Origin: Methanoculleus sp.
GTDB taxonomy: Archaea; Halobacteriota; Methanomicrobia; Methanomicrobiales; Methanoculleaceae
NCBI RefSeq assembly: GCF_020696975.1
Contig: NZ_JAJGBK010000024.1
Span: forward strand, 1-64,000
DNA length: 64,000 nucleotides
Direction: 5' to 3'
Position numbers and translations under genes: made by a program. Shown here one piece after another: positions 17,351 through 25,984 of the stretch; position 1 is the first letter of the stretch; each line of letters opens with the position of its first letter. The notes beneath the pieces are model-generated. The model was not told the DNA's origin, made no database searches, and saw nothing but the letters and a program-made list of their open reading frames with translations.

Positions 17351-18052
17351 ATGGATACCCGCATCATTGCTTCTTTTCTCATCGGAGCACTCATATCCGG
17401 CGGTGCCGTCTACCTCGCGATCGCACCCCCGTCTCCTGAGGAGCCGACCATCCTCGCCGGAGTTCCTGACGTCCGTCAGGCGGAGTACTACTCCTGCGGC
17501 GCATCATCGATGCAGGCGGTGCTCAACTACTGGGGCCTCGACGCCTTCGAGACGGATCTCCGCGCCTATCTCAACACGACCCCCGTCCACGGGACCTACC
17601 CCTGGGACATGGTCCGGGTCGCCAGATCCCTCGGCTTTGAGGCGGAGTGGAAGGATAACCTCACCATCGCCGACCTCGAGGCCTCGATTCGCGACGGCGT
17701 CCCGGTCATCATCGACGGCCAGCGCTTCAAGGAGGCGAACAAGACCTGGGAGGAATCCTGGGCGACGGGCCACTACATGGTCGTGATCGGGGTGGACGAC
17801 CGCTCCGTCTACCTCGAAGACCCCGCCATCCTCGGGACGAGGGTCGTCATGGACCGCGACGAGTTCGTGCAGTCCTGGCACGACTACGAGGCCGAGCTCC
17901 CCGTCGGACCGGAGTCGCCGAAGTACTACGGCATCGGGGTCTTCATCCGGGGCGAAGCGCCGGCAGAGCGCCCGGCGTTCGTCACCTGGGACGTGCCGCC
18001 GGCCTGGGTGCCGGCGGTAGAAACGCTCGTGCCGCCGGTAGAACTGCCCTGA
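17351..18052 (+). CDS. Membrane-anchored C39-like cysteine peptidase
   Basis: A 233-residue protein with one N-terminal membrane segment (IIASFLIGALISGGAVYLAI) and an exported papain-like domain of the C39 type. The catalytic cysteine is in YYSCGASSMQ (Cys49), the histidine in TGHYMVVIGV (His141), and the acid in VYLEDP (about Asp157). C39 enzymes cut double-glycine leader peptides, but stand-alone forms such as this one have no known substrate and may act on cell-surface peptides. There is no ABC transporter beside it, so bacteriocin export is unlikely. A Pro-rich tail ends the protein. Confidence 0.82.
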   Translation: MDTRIIASFLIGALISGGAVYLAIAPPSPEEPTILAGVPDVRQAEYYSCGASSMQAVLNYWGLDAFETDLRAYLNTTPVHGTYPWDMVRVARSLGFEAEWKDNLTIADLEASIRDGVPVIIDGQRFKEANKTWEESWATGHYMVVIGVDDRSVYLEDPAILGTRVVMDRDEFVQSWHDYEAELPVGPESPKYYGIGVFIRGEAPAERPAFVTWDVPPAWVPAVETLVPPVELP

Positions 18053-18097
18053 GCCAAGGCCGGCTCCCTTTTTTCCGGCGAATCCCGGCCATATTCT

Positions 18098-18427
18098 TCA
18101 CGTGTCCGAGCAGAACCGCAGCCCCACGATCCCCGCCACGATCAGAAAAATACAGAGGAGGCGGGCAACGCTCCGTGACTCGTCGAAGAGAACGATCCCG
18201 GCGATGACCGTCCCGACCGCCCCGATCCCCGTCCAGACGGCATACGCCGTCCCGAGCGGGAGGCCGGAGAGTGAACGCGAGAGGAGGTAGATGCTGCCCC
18301 CCATCAGAACGAGGGTCGCCACCGACGGCCCGACCTTGGTGAACCCTTCGGTATACTTCAGTCCGAGCGCCCAGCCGGCCTCCAGAAGCCCTGCGAAGAA
18401 GAGAGTTATCCAGGCCGTATTCTGCAT
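18098..18427 (-). CDS. sugE: SMR family exporter, SugE/Gdx type
   Basis: A 109-residue protein with four membrane helices. The proton/substrate glutamate lies in [16 protein letters not shown] (Glu16), and the GLKYTEGF pattern is that of guanidinium exporters (Gdx/SugE), unlike the quaternary-ammonium EmrE pumps. It would work as an antiparallel dimer, exchanging guanidinium-like cations for protons. No guanidine riboswitch was recognised upstream. It converges on the C39-like gene and diverges from the ferredoxin gene. Confidence 0.9.
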   Translation of the reverse strand: MQNTAWITLFFAGLLEAGWALGLKYTEGFTKVGPSVATLVLMGGSIYLLSRSLSGLPLGTAYAVWTGIGAVGTVIAGIVLFDESRSVARLLCIFLIVAGIVGLRFCSDT

Positions 18428-18554
18428 GAGTCCTCTTATATCTGGTCGGTCGGGTGTTATACCTTGCCTCCAGAGCGTCTGGATGACCCCACTTCCGTCA
18501 CGTTTAACATGGAAGAGCGCCCTTCCGGGTCACGTCAACGTGGAGGTATGGAGC

Positions 18555-18782
18555 GTGGTGAAGGTTACCATCGACAGGCCAGGATGCATCAGCTGCGAGA
18601 ACTGCTGGACGCTCTGCCCTGATATCTTCGAACAGAATCCTGACGACGGCCTATCAGAGGTTGCAGAGCAGTACCGGGTCGACGGCAACCCTGCGGAGGG
18701 CGAGGTCCCCGAGGACTTTGCCGATTGCACCGTGGAGGCTGCCGACTCGTGCCCGGTTACGGTCATCTTTGTCGAGGAGTGA
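18555..18782 (+). CDS. Ferredoxin, single 4Fe-4S cluster
   Basis: A small acidic ferredoxin of 75 residues. The cluster motif GCISCENCWTLCPDIF begins near residue 10, and the distal cysteine is in DSCPVTVI near the end, the arrangement of monocluster ferredoxins. It carries electrons in the cytoplasm, with no partner gene next to it. The GTG start has GGAGGT seven bases upstream; a second GTG follows immediately. The longer open frame upstream runs antisense through the SMR gene region and is not real. Confidence 0.88.
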   Translation: MVKVTIDRPGCISCENCWTLCPDIFEQNPDDGLSEVAEQYRVDGNPAEGEVPEDFADCTVEAADSCPVTVIFVEE

Positions 18783-18899
18783 GATGATTGGAGTGATTTG
18801 TTCGGAATAGAGCCAAAATTATAGTTATTCTCATGGCTGGATAAAATCTATATTCTCTCAGATCCAGAGGGAAGTTTGCCTGGGATAGGGATCAGTGCG

Positions 18900-19046
18900 A
18901 AGGTGCATCGGCATGATGCAGCAGTCCGCAGGCCAAGGCGGTTAAGGCCTGTGAACACCAAAAATAGACTGCATCCATGGACTGGAATGCGCCCGGGTAA
19001 CGGCCCGTCTCCCGGGCACATCTTTTCACCGGCGGGTCCCCCGCCA
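18900..19046. ncRNA. Four consecutive hairpins in a gene-free stretch; candidate RNA
   Basis: Within 485 gene-free bases there are four stems in a row: TGCATC/GATGCA (18904-18920), CGCAGGCC/GGCCTGTG (18927-18953), GCCCGGG/CCCGGGC (18991-19017) and GGCGGG/CCCGCC with a 3-base loop (19031-19045). Such a run is hard to explain by chance and fits a structured RNA. The strand cannot be told, and I cannot match it to a known class. The rest of the stretch up to 19267 shows no gene. Confidence 0.4.
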
Positions 19047-19267
19047 CATTGGTAAGTGTTCTCTATCATCGTCCCGCACAGAAGCATTCGTCGACGAGAG
19101 TGTCCGTCTCCCTTGAGGTGCGGCCGGAAAGGGTCACGCGGGCGAAGATGCCATGATCAGGACCCGGAAGGTGGGTTCACCAGAGGCGCTATCCGTTACT
19201 CATACCTCCGCAGTGCTCAGGGAGTGGTATGGCGTTTATCTGCAGGACTTATAGAGGGAAAAAGATT

Positions 19268-20305
19268 TTAGAGTGCGGGCCGGCTCTTCAGCGCCTCGAC
19301 GAGGAGCCGGATCCCGGCCTCGATATCGACGGTGTCGACCACCTCGACCGGCGAGTGGATGTAACGGGCCGGGATCGAGAGCGGGATGCTGGGGATGCCG
19401 CCCCTCTCGAGGTGGATGATCGTCGCGTCGGTGTTGCCGCCGGTCCCGACCTCGAGCTGGCAGGGAATATCGTTCTTCTCGGCAGTCTCCCGGAGCCACG
19501 CGGTCATTCTTGGATCAGCCATGAGCCCCCGGCCGCTCGCGCTGACGATGACGAGGACCGGTCCCTTGCCCATCTCGACGCTCGCGTCCTTCTTCTCGAT
19601 CCCCGGGTGGTCGCCAGGGATGGTGACGTCGGTCGCGATCGCGCAGTCGGGGTTTAAGGAGTAGGCGCTCACCTTCGCGCCCTTCAGCCCCAGCTCCTCC
19701 TGGACCGTGAATACACCGTAGATCGTGTGGGGTGAGTCCGTCTGCTGGAGGGCCCGGATGAGCATCACGACACCGACCCGGTTGTCGAATGCCTTCCCGG
19801 TGATCCGGGTGCCGGCGAGCTCCGCGAACTCGCGGTCGATGGTGATCGGGGTGCCGATCTCGATCCCGAGGTTCTTCACTTCCTCCTCGCTTGTTGCCCC
19901 CACGTCGACGAACATATTCTCGATCTTGATCTCCTTCTTGCGCTCCTCCTCCTTCATGACGTGAGGGGGCTTTGCGCCGAGGACGCCCATGACCGGCCCG
20001 TTCTTCCCGTGCAGGACTACCCGCTGGCAGTAGAGCACCGGCCCATACCACCCGCCGATGGGGACGACCCGTATGAAACCCCTCTCGTCGATATACTGGA
20101 CCATCAGGCCGATCTCGTCCATGTGGGCGGCGAGCATGATGGAGAAGTCGTCGCCACGCTTGACGGCGATCAGGTTCCCCATCGTGTCCTCGCGGATCTC
20201 GTCGACGACCCCTTCAAGTTCGGCCCGGATGATCTCCCGAATGCTTCCTTCGCCGCTCGAGACGCCGTGGGCGTCCGAGAGCCTTCTGAGTAACTCTTTC
20301 ACCAT
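19268..20305 (-). CDS. M42 family metallo-aminopeptidase
   Basis: A 345-residue glutamyl-aminopeptidase/endoglucanase-like enzyme of the M42 family, which forms tetrahedral dodecamers (TET) in archaea and trims peptides released by the proteasome. Metal and catalytic blocks are visible: LAAHMDEIGL, GKAFDNRVGVVML, VQEELGLKGA, and AIATDVTIPGDHPG. The C-terminal HSPVEVVDTVDIE is characteristic. It starts six bases after the aminotransferase stop and shares its operon with the aminotransferase and hexuloisomerase. Confidence 0.92.
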   Translation of the reverse strand: MVKELLRRLSDAHGVSSGEGSIREIIRAELEGVVDEIREDTMGNLIAVKRGDDFSIMLAAHMDEIGLMVQYIDERGFIRVVPIGGWYGPVLYCQRVVLHGKNGPVMGVLGAKPPHVMKEEERKKEIKIENMFVDVGATSEEEVKNLGIEIGTPITIDREFAELAGTRITGKAFDNRVGVVMLIRALQQTDSPHTIYGVFTVQEELGLKGAKVSAYSLNPDCAIATDVTIPGDHPGIEKKDASVEMGKGPVLVIVSASGRGLMADPRMTAWLRETAEKNDIPCQLEVGTGGNTDATIIHLERGGIPSIPLSIPARYIHSPVEVVDTVDIEAGIRLLVEALKSRPAL

Positions 20306-20311
20306 ATCTTC

Positions 20312-21418
20312 TCACTCCATCAATGCCTTGAGCCTCGCGATTGCCCGCGAGAGGTTCTCGCGTGAGGTCGCGTAGCTGAAACGTGCGTGGTCAGGTGCCC
20401 GTGAGCCGAAGGCTCCGCCCGGCACGATGATGACACCCGCATCGACGGCCCTCTGGATAAGGGCTTGCCCCATTGGGACAAACATGTAGAACGCGCCTTC
20501 CGGCCGGGGGAAGTTGAGCCCCAGATCGGTGAGCCCCGCATAAAGGAGATCCCGCCGGGCGCGGTACTCCTGGCGCATCTGCTCAACCGGCCTCTGGTCG
20601 CCGGTGTACGCGGCGAGCGCGGCATACTGTGATATCGATGTCGCGCACGCCTGGGCGTACTGGTGGACCTTGAGGAACTCGGGGATGTAGTCTTCGGGTG
20701 CCGCGAGGTAGCCGACCCGCCAGCCGGTCATGGCGTAGGTCTTGCTTGCGGCGTTGACGGTGATGACGTCCTCGCCGAAACGGGCTGCGCTGACATGTTC
20801 TTTCTCGTAGACGAAGTGCTCGTAGACCTCGTCGGAGATGACGGTGACCTTTTGGTCGTTTGCATACTCGACGAGGGCGCGGATCGACTCCTCGCTCTCG
20901 ACGGCTCCCGTCGGGTTTGCGGGGGAGTTCAGAACGAAGATCCGCGCTCCGTCCATCTGCTCCTTCGCTTGCTCGACGTCGATGTGCAGGGTCGCATCGA
21001 GCGGGACACCTTCGGGCCGCCCGCCGGCGAACGCCGCAAGCGCGGCGTAGGAGACGAATCCCGGGTCGGTGAAGAGGACGCGGTCGCCCGGGTCCACGAG
21101 GGCTTCCATCGCGAGATGGAGCGCCTCGCTCCCCCCTGCCGTGACCAGGATCTGCTCCGGCCGGTAGGCGAGACTGTTCTCCCGCGCAAACTTCTCGCAG
21201 ATCGCCTCCCGGAGTTCGGGAATGCCGGCGTTCGGAGTGTAGCCGGTCTTGCCCTCCTCGATCGCCGTGATCGCGGCCATCTTGATGTGGTCCGGCGTAT
21301 CGAAGTCCGGCTGCCCGATGCCGAGGTTGATCGCGTCCGGTCCCCCGGCCTCGAAGAGCTTCCGAATCCCCGACATCTCCACCCCGCGGACCCGGGCGGC
21401 GTACCTGTGCTCGTTCAT
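20312..21418 (-). CDS. PLP-dependent class I/II aminotransferase
   Basis: A 368-residue fold-type I aminotransferase of the aspartate aminotransferase group. Seen are GIGQPDFDTPDHI, LVTAGGSEALHLAMEAL (phosphate cup), FVLNSPANPTGAV, VISDEVYEHFVY and the PLP-lysine segment NAASKTYAMTGWRVGYL. Archaeal members handle aspartate, alanine or aromatic acids; the specificity cannot be read. It is the middle gene of a tight three-gene cluster (hexuloisomerase, aminotransferase, M42 peptidase), which could link peptide breakdown to amino-acid metabolism. Confidence 0.92.
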   Translation of the reverse strand: MNEHRYAARVRGVEMSGIRKLFEAGGPDAINLGIGQPDFDTPDHIKMAAITAIEEGKTGYTPNAGIPELREAICEKFARENSLAYRPEQILVTAGGSEALHLAMEALVDPGDRVLFTDPGFVSYAALAAFAGGRPEGVPLDATLHIDVEQAKEQMDGARIFVLNSPANPTGAVESEESIRALVEYANDQKVTVISDEVYEHFVYEKEHVSAARFGEDVITVNAASKTYAMTGWRVGYLAAPEDYIPEFLKVHQYAQACATSISQYAALAAYTGDQRPVEQMRQEYRARRDLLYAGLTDLGLNFPRPEGAFYMFVPMGQALIQRAVDAGVIIVPGGAFGSRAPDHARFSYATSRENLSRAIARLKALME

Positions 21419-21427
21419 GGCTATCTC

Positions 21428-22027
21428 TCACTCGATGTTTGCGTGCCGGCACTGGAGGTCTTCAGGCCTGCACTGGGTGATCTCCATCAGCCGGGAGATG
21501 ATCGCGTCCGCAAAGACCATGGCCGTCGTCTCGAAGATGGTGCCGAGCGGTGCAAACGACTTGTGCTCGCCCATCATCTGCCGGATCTCGAACTCCGCCG
21601 ATTCGTCGGCAACTTTGTCCCGCTGGCTCTCGATGATGACGATGCAGTCGGCGATCCGGCCGATCCTCGACTCCTTCTTTGAGGTGATGAGACAGACTCT
21701 CCCGCCGATCTCCTTTGCGGTCTCGGAGATATCCGCAACTGTCTTGGTCGCGCCGGAACCGGAGAAGACGATAATGACGTCTCCCGGCTTCATGGCCGGG
21801 GTCACTGTCTCCCCGACGACGAAGGCGGTGAGGCCGAGGTGCATCAGGCGCATGGCAAATGATTTTGCAACCAGTCCAGAGCGCCCGGCGCCCATGGTGT
21901 AGATGCGGTTGGCGTTCAGGATCTCGCTCAATAACGAGTCGATCTGGTCGTCGGACATCACGTCCGCAATGGTCCGGATCTTGGTCGCCATCAGTCGCAT
22001 CATATTTTTAACCGGGTGATTTGTCAT
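21428..22027 (-). CDS. hxlB: 6-phospho-3-hexuloisomerase (SIS domain)
   Basis: A 199-residue sugar isomerase that interconverts hexulose-6-phosphate and fructose-6-phosphate, used by archaea to make ribose-5-phosphate by the reverse ribulose-monophosphate route. The SIS-domain phosphate site is visible as GAGRSGLVAKSFAMRLMHLG and VFSGSGATKTV, with the glutamate-containing C-terminal part AMVFADAIIS. The ATG has GAGGAAC six bases upstream; the longer frame begins in unrelated sequence. The partner hexulose-phosphate synthase is not in this window. Confidence 0.9.
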   Translation of the reverse strand: MTNHPVKNMMRLMATKIRTIADVMSDDQIDSLLSEILNANRIYTMGAGRSGLVAKSFAMRLMHLGLTAFVVGETVTPAMKPGDVIIVFSGSGATKTVADISETAKEIGGRVCLITSKKESRIGRIADCIVIIESQRDKVADESAEFEIRQMMGEHKSFAPLGTIFETTAMVFADAIISRLMEITQCRPEDLQCRHANIE

Positions 22028-22555
22028 CGTAGTTCCTCTGGTACATTTCACGAGATCATACATTAGAATATCTCAAACGCGCTCATATGTGACGCAATTC
22101 ACGAGGCTCCCGGATCAGCCGGAATCCGGCGTAAGAGGATGGCGAAAAGTCCGGTGCAATCGTTCTCGCCCGGGGGAGGGGCTGCCTGTGCGGTCGATTT
22201 CTGCCGGGATCCACATTCGGTGCAATTATCGTCCAAATGTTGAATTGGTAGCGCAACGTCGGAAATTATTGTCCTGACCTTCTGCCTAATCGCTCTTTGC
22301 GGCAAAAAGAATATTTATAATTGCAGCAGAATATATTCAAATTTCAGTGCGGGGTTCCTGGCGCACCTGACGGAGAATTGCGGTTAATGTCGAAAATTAA
22401 AGCATTATTTTCATCATACATCACCGGATTGGTCCGATGTTGATAAATTCCCCCTATCGGAGGGCGGAACAGGGATGACGTGGGACTGCCGCTCTCTGCA
22501 TCGCAATGCGGGACGGCGCACGAGGATACTCAGGGATAACAGCAGGTGAAGGAAG
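22028..22555. other. Divergent intergenic region with AT-rich promoter boxes
   Basis: This gene-free stretch lies between the hexuloisomerase operon and the Lhr helicase. Two TATA-like boxes, AATATTTATAA (22310-22320) and AATATATTCAA (22330-22340), stand about 220 bases before the helicase start, which implies a long leader. A GCCGG-AAT-CCGGC inverted repeat lies near 22120. Short open frames in it lack coding character. Confidence 0.45.
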
Positions 22556-25183
22556 ATGGAGAAACGATCGGCGAAGCAGGAAGGGCATTCGGACAAGGAG
22601 ATCCTCGGACTCCTCGATGAGAGCGTACGGGGATGGTGCATACGAAGATTGGAGGGACGGTTCACGCCGCCGCAGAGGATGGCGGTCCCGCTCATCCACG
22701 AGAGAAATAACGTCCTCATCTGCTCACCGACCGGGTCCGGAAAAACCCTTGCGGCGTTCCTTGCTATCATCGACGATCTCTTCGTCCGGGCGCAAAACGA
22801 AGGGCTCCAGGACAGCGTCTACTGCCTCTATATATCGCCGCTCAAGTCGCTCGCAAACGACATCCACAAGAATCTCAGCGTGCCGCTCGATGGGATAGAG
22901 GAGATCGCCCGCGAGCGCGGGGTCGAACACACCCCCATCCGGCATGCCATCCGTCACGGCGATGTCTCGCGGGCCGATAAGGCGAAGATGGCGCGACGGC
23001 CGCCACATATCCTCAACATCACCCCTGAGACCCTCGGGATCCTCTTGAACTCCCCGAAGTTCCGCGAAAGCCTCCGGACCGTCCGGTGGGTTGTCGTTGA
23101 CGAGATCCACTCCCTTGCAGGCTCCAAACGCGGCGTCCACCTCTCGGTGAGCCTCGAGCGCCTGGAGGATCTGGTGAAGGAGGCCGGGGGCGGCTTTACG
23201 CGGATCGGGTGCTCGGCGACGATCGAGCCTCTCGCGGAGGTCGGCCGGTTCCTCGTCGGCGCCGGGCGCGAGATTGAGATCGTCGATACCCGGTTCGCGC
23301 GGGAGTTCGACTTGCAACTCCTCTGCCCGGTCCCCGACCTCATTGAGACCACCCCTGAAGACCTCTCGCGGCATCTCTACGCAACGATCCACCGCCTCGT
23401 GGAGGAGCACAGGAACACGCTCATCTTCACGAATACGAGAAACGGTGCCGAGCGGATCCTCCAGAACCTCCGGGTCCGTTATCCCGGGCACTATACGGAG
23501 GAGAACACGGGATGCCATCACGGCTCGATGGGGACGGAGGGAAGGCTCCTCGTCGAGGAGAGACTCAAAGCCGGCAGGGTGAAGGTGGTGACGACCTCAA
23601 CGTCGCTCGAGCTCGGGGTCGATATGCCCTATGTCGACCTCGTCCTCCAGGTGGGGTCCCCGAAGTCTGTCGCAGCGCTCCTCCAGCGGGTCGGGCGTGC
23701 CGGCCACCGTCTTGGCGAGGTGGTGAAAGGCCGGATCGTCGTCCTCGACCGCGACGAGCTCGTGGAGTGCGCGGTGATGCTCCGCGAGGGGCAGAACGGG
23801 TTCGTGGACCGGATCCACATACCGGAGAACTGTCTTGACGTCCTCGCGCAGCACGTCCTGGGGATGGCGCTTCTCGGGCCGCAGCAGGTCGACGGGATAC
23901 TCGAGGTCGTCCGCCGGTCCCACTGTTACCGAAACCTCGATGAGGAAGACCTCATGAGTGTCATCCGCTACCTTGCCGGTGAGTACGCGGGGCTTGAGGA
24001 GCGGCATATCTACGCGAAGATCTGGCACGACCCGGCGACCGGGACGATCCAGAAGCGGGGACGGAACGCCCGGATGATCTACTTCTTAAACTCCGGGACG
24101 ATTCCGGACGAGTTCTCCTGCGACGTCCTCACCCGGGACGGGACGTTTGCCGGCAACCTGGACGAGAAGTACCTTGAGCGGATGAACAAGGGCGATGTCT
24201 TCGTCCTCGGCGGGCGCCGCTACAAGTTCGCCTACCGCCGGGGCGGGAAACTCTACGTTGACAGGACGACTGACCGGCCGACGATCCCGAGCTGGTTCTC
24301 GGAGAAACTCCCGCTCTCGTTTGACATCGGGCTGCACGTCCTCAGGTTCAAGGAGAGGATGCTTCACGCGATGCAGACGATGGGGGCGGAGGAGATTGTC
24401 GATGCGCTCCTTGCCCGGTACCCGATCGACGAGAACAGTGCCCGGAGCATCTGTGCTATCTTCGAGCAGCAGGTGCGCTACCTGGGCGGCGAGGCCATCC
24501 CGACGCCGGGCCGAATCGTTGTCGAGGAGCAGGTCGACCAGGAGAATCACCGGCGGCTCTACTTCTTCATGACCAACTATGGGCTGCGGTTCAACGATGG
24601 GTTCTCCCGGATCGTCGCCTATATGATTGCACGCGACGTGACAGTTAACGTCTCGGTCGGGATCAGCGATACCGGGTTTCTGGTCTCGATTCCCCTCGAG
24701 AAACAGGCTGACCCCGTCCGGATCCTCCAGGGCATCCGGGCTGACGAGTGCGGGGAGGTCCTCAGGGAGGCCGTCGGGAATACCCAGCTCGAAAAGAGGG
24801 TCTTCCGGATCAATGCGGCCCGGTCGTTCATGATTCTCAGAAACTACATGGGGCGAAAGAGGAGTGCGCGCCGCCAGCAGGTGAGCGCCGATATGCTGAT
24901 CTCGTTCGCAAAACGACTTGATGGGTTCGCGGTGATGCGGGAGACCTACCGCGAGGTGATCGAGGACCGGTTCGAGGCGGAGAATATCAGGCGGATCGTC
25001 GACGGGATTGGCACAGGCGCTATCGAGGTTGTCCTGACCCGCGCCGCGTCCCCAAGCCCGCTCGCGTTCGGGATCGCGACGCTCGGGGTCTCCGATGCGG
25101 TCTACGTCCAGGACCGGCTCTCGATGCTTCGCGAGTTCCAGCGCCGGGTGATGGACAGCATCGGGGACGGGGCGGTGGCATGA
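22556..25183 (+). CDS. lhr: Lhr-type ATP-dependent DNA/RNA helicase
   Basis: An 875-residue superfamily 2 helicase of the Lhr-Core kind. Helicase motifs are present in order: LICSPTGSGKTLAAFL (Walker A, near residue 58), ISPLKSLANDI, ITPETLGILL, VVDEIHSLAGSKRGVHL, GCSATIEPL, TSTSLELGVDMP and LQRVGRAGHRLGE. Winged-helix and Lhr-specific C-terminal regions fill the second half. Lhr proteins translocate 3' to 5' on single strands and are linked to DNA repair. The ATG has GGTGAAGGAAG upstream. The stop overlaps the start of a metallophosphoesterase gene, the same partnership known from bacterial Lhr operons. Confidence 0.93.
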   Translation: MEKRSAKQEGHSDKEILGLLDESVRGWCIRRLEGRFTPPQRMAVPLIHERNNVLICSPTGSGKTLAAFLAIIDDLFVRAQNEGLQDSVYCLYISPLKSLANDIHKNLSVPLDGIEEIARERGVEHTPIRHAIRHGDVSRADKAKMARRPPHILNITPETLGILLNSPKFRESLRTVRWVVVDEIHSLAGSKRGVHLSVSLERLEDLVKEAGGGFTRIGCSATIEPLAEVGRFLVGAGREIEIVDTRFAREFDLQLLCPVPDLIETTPEDLSRHLYATIHRLVEEHRNTLIFTNTRNGAERILQNLRVRYPGHYTEENTGCHHGSMGTEGRLLVEERLKAGRVKVVTTSTSLELGVDMPYVDLVLQVGSPKSVAALLQRVGRAGHRLGEVVKGRIVVLDRDELVECAVMLREGQNGFVDRIHIPENCLDVLAQHVLGMALLGPQQVDGILEVVRRSHCYRNLDEEDLMSVIRYLAGEYAGLEERHIYAKIWHDPATGTIQKRGRNARMIYFLNSGTIPDEFSCDVLTRDGTFAGNLDEKYLERMNKGDVFVLGGRRYKFAYRRGGKLYVDRTTDRPTIPSWFSEKLPLSFDIGLHVLRFKERMLHAMQTMGAEEIVDALLARYPIDENSARSICAIFEQQVRYLGGEAIPTPGRIVVEEQVDQENHRRLYFFMTNYGLRFNDGFSRIVAYMIARDVTVNVSVGISDTGFLVSIPLEKQADPVRILQGIRADECGEVLREAVGNTQLEKRVFRINAARSFMILRNYMGRKRSARRQQVSADMLISFAKRLDGFAVMRETYREVIEDRFEAENIRRIVDGIGTGAIEVVLTRAASPSPLAFGIATLGVSDAVYVQDRLSMLREFQRRVMDSIGDGAVA

Positions 25184-25893
25184 CCGCAGTCAGTGAGGCC
25201 GACCTCCTCAGCCGATTCGGGTTCTATAAGGGCGCCCTCCACATTCGGGCCCTCTCCCTCTGCGTCGTCTCCGACGTCCACATCGGGCTTGCGGAGACCC
25301 TCTACCGGCAGGGGCTTCACTTCCCCCTCCATGAAGGGGAGACGCTGCTCGAACGGTTCGAGGCTATCCTCGACCGATTCCGGCCCGCGATCTTTGTCCT
25401 CGACGGAGATATCTTCCACGCCTTCGACCGGGTGAGCCGGGACGTAAAGGAGACGTTCTCGGCGATCCTTGCGACCCTCCGGGCCGAATGCGAGGTCGTC
25501 CTTGTGCGTGGGTCGCACGATACCATGCTTCCTCTGGTTGCTGGGACGGTCGACCGTTACGACCACGGCGGCTACACGGTAGTCCACGGCGATAGGGAGG
25601 TCGATGACCACGGGACGCTCGTCATCGGCCACGACCACCCGGCGATCGAGATCGATCTCGCCCGGTTCCCCTGCTTCCTCTACGGGCGGGGCGTGGTTTC
25701 CGGGCAAGACCTCGTCGTGATGCCGGCCTATAACCCCCTCTCGCCCGGCGTCATGATCAACTATGCGCGGGGCCGAGACTTCCTCTCGCCCATCCTCCGC
25801 CGCGTGGACGTGGGTGCTCTGCAGCCGGTGGTGGAGGTCGACGGCGAGGCGGTGGTCCTTCCGCCGCTTGCCGGCATCCGGCGGTTTGCGTGA
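25180..25893 (+). CDS. Lhr-associated metallophosphoesterase
   Basis: A 237-residue calcineurin-like phosphoesterase. The metal-binding blocks are VVSDVHIGL, VLDGDIFHAF, VRGSHDTML, VVHGDREV and VIGHDHPAIEI. In the third block the usual GNHD has become GSHD, a substitution seen in the Lhr-linked subfamily. In bacteria the enzyme encoded beside Lhr is a DNA-repair nuclease or phosphodiesterase, so a nuclease role beside the helicase is likely. The gene overlaps the Lhr stop by four bases (ATGA), so the two are made together. Confidence 0.9.
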   Translation: MTAVSEADLLSRFGFYKGALHIRALSLCVVSDVHIGLAETLYRQGLHFPLHEGETLLERFEAILDRFRPAIFVLDGDIFHAFDRVSRDVKETFSAILATLRAECEVVLVRGSHDTMLPLVAGTVDRYDHGGYTVVHGDREVDDHGTLVIGHDHPAIEIDLARFPCFLYGRGVVSGQDLVVMPAYNPLSPGVMINYARGRDFLSPILRRVDVGALQPVVEVDGEAVVLPPLAGIRRFA

Positions 25894-25984
25894 GAGCGCA
25901 TGATGCGACGAGCGCGGTGTGTACCGTGGATGTTCTGGACCGTCCTCGTTTCTGGGCGCGCTTCAAAAAAGATTGTGGTAGTAT

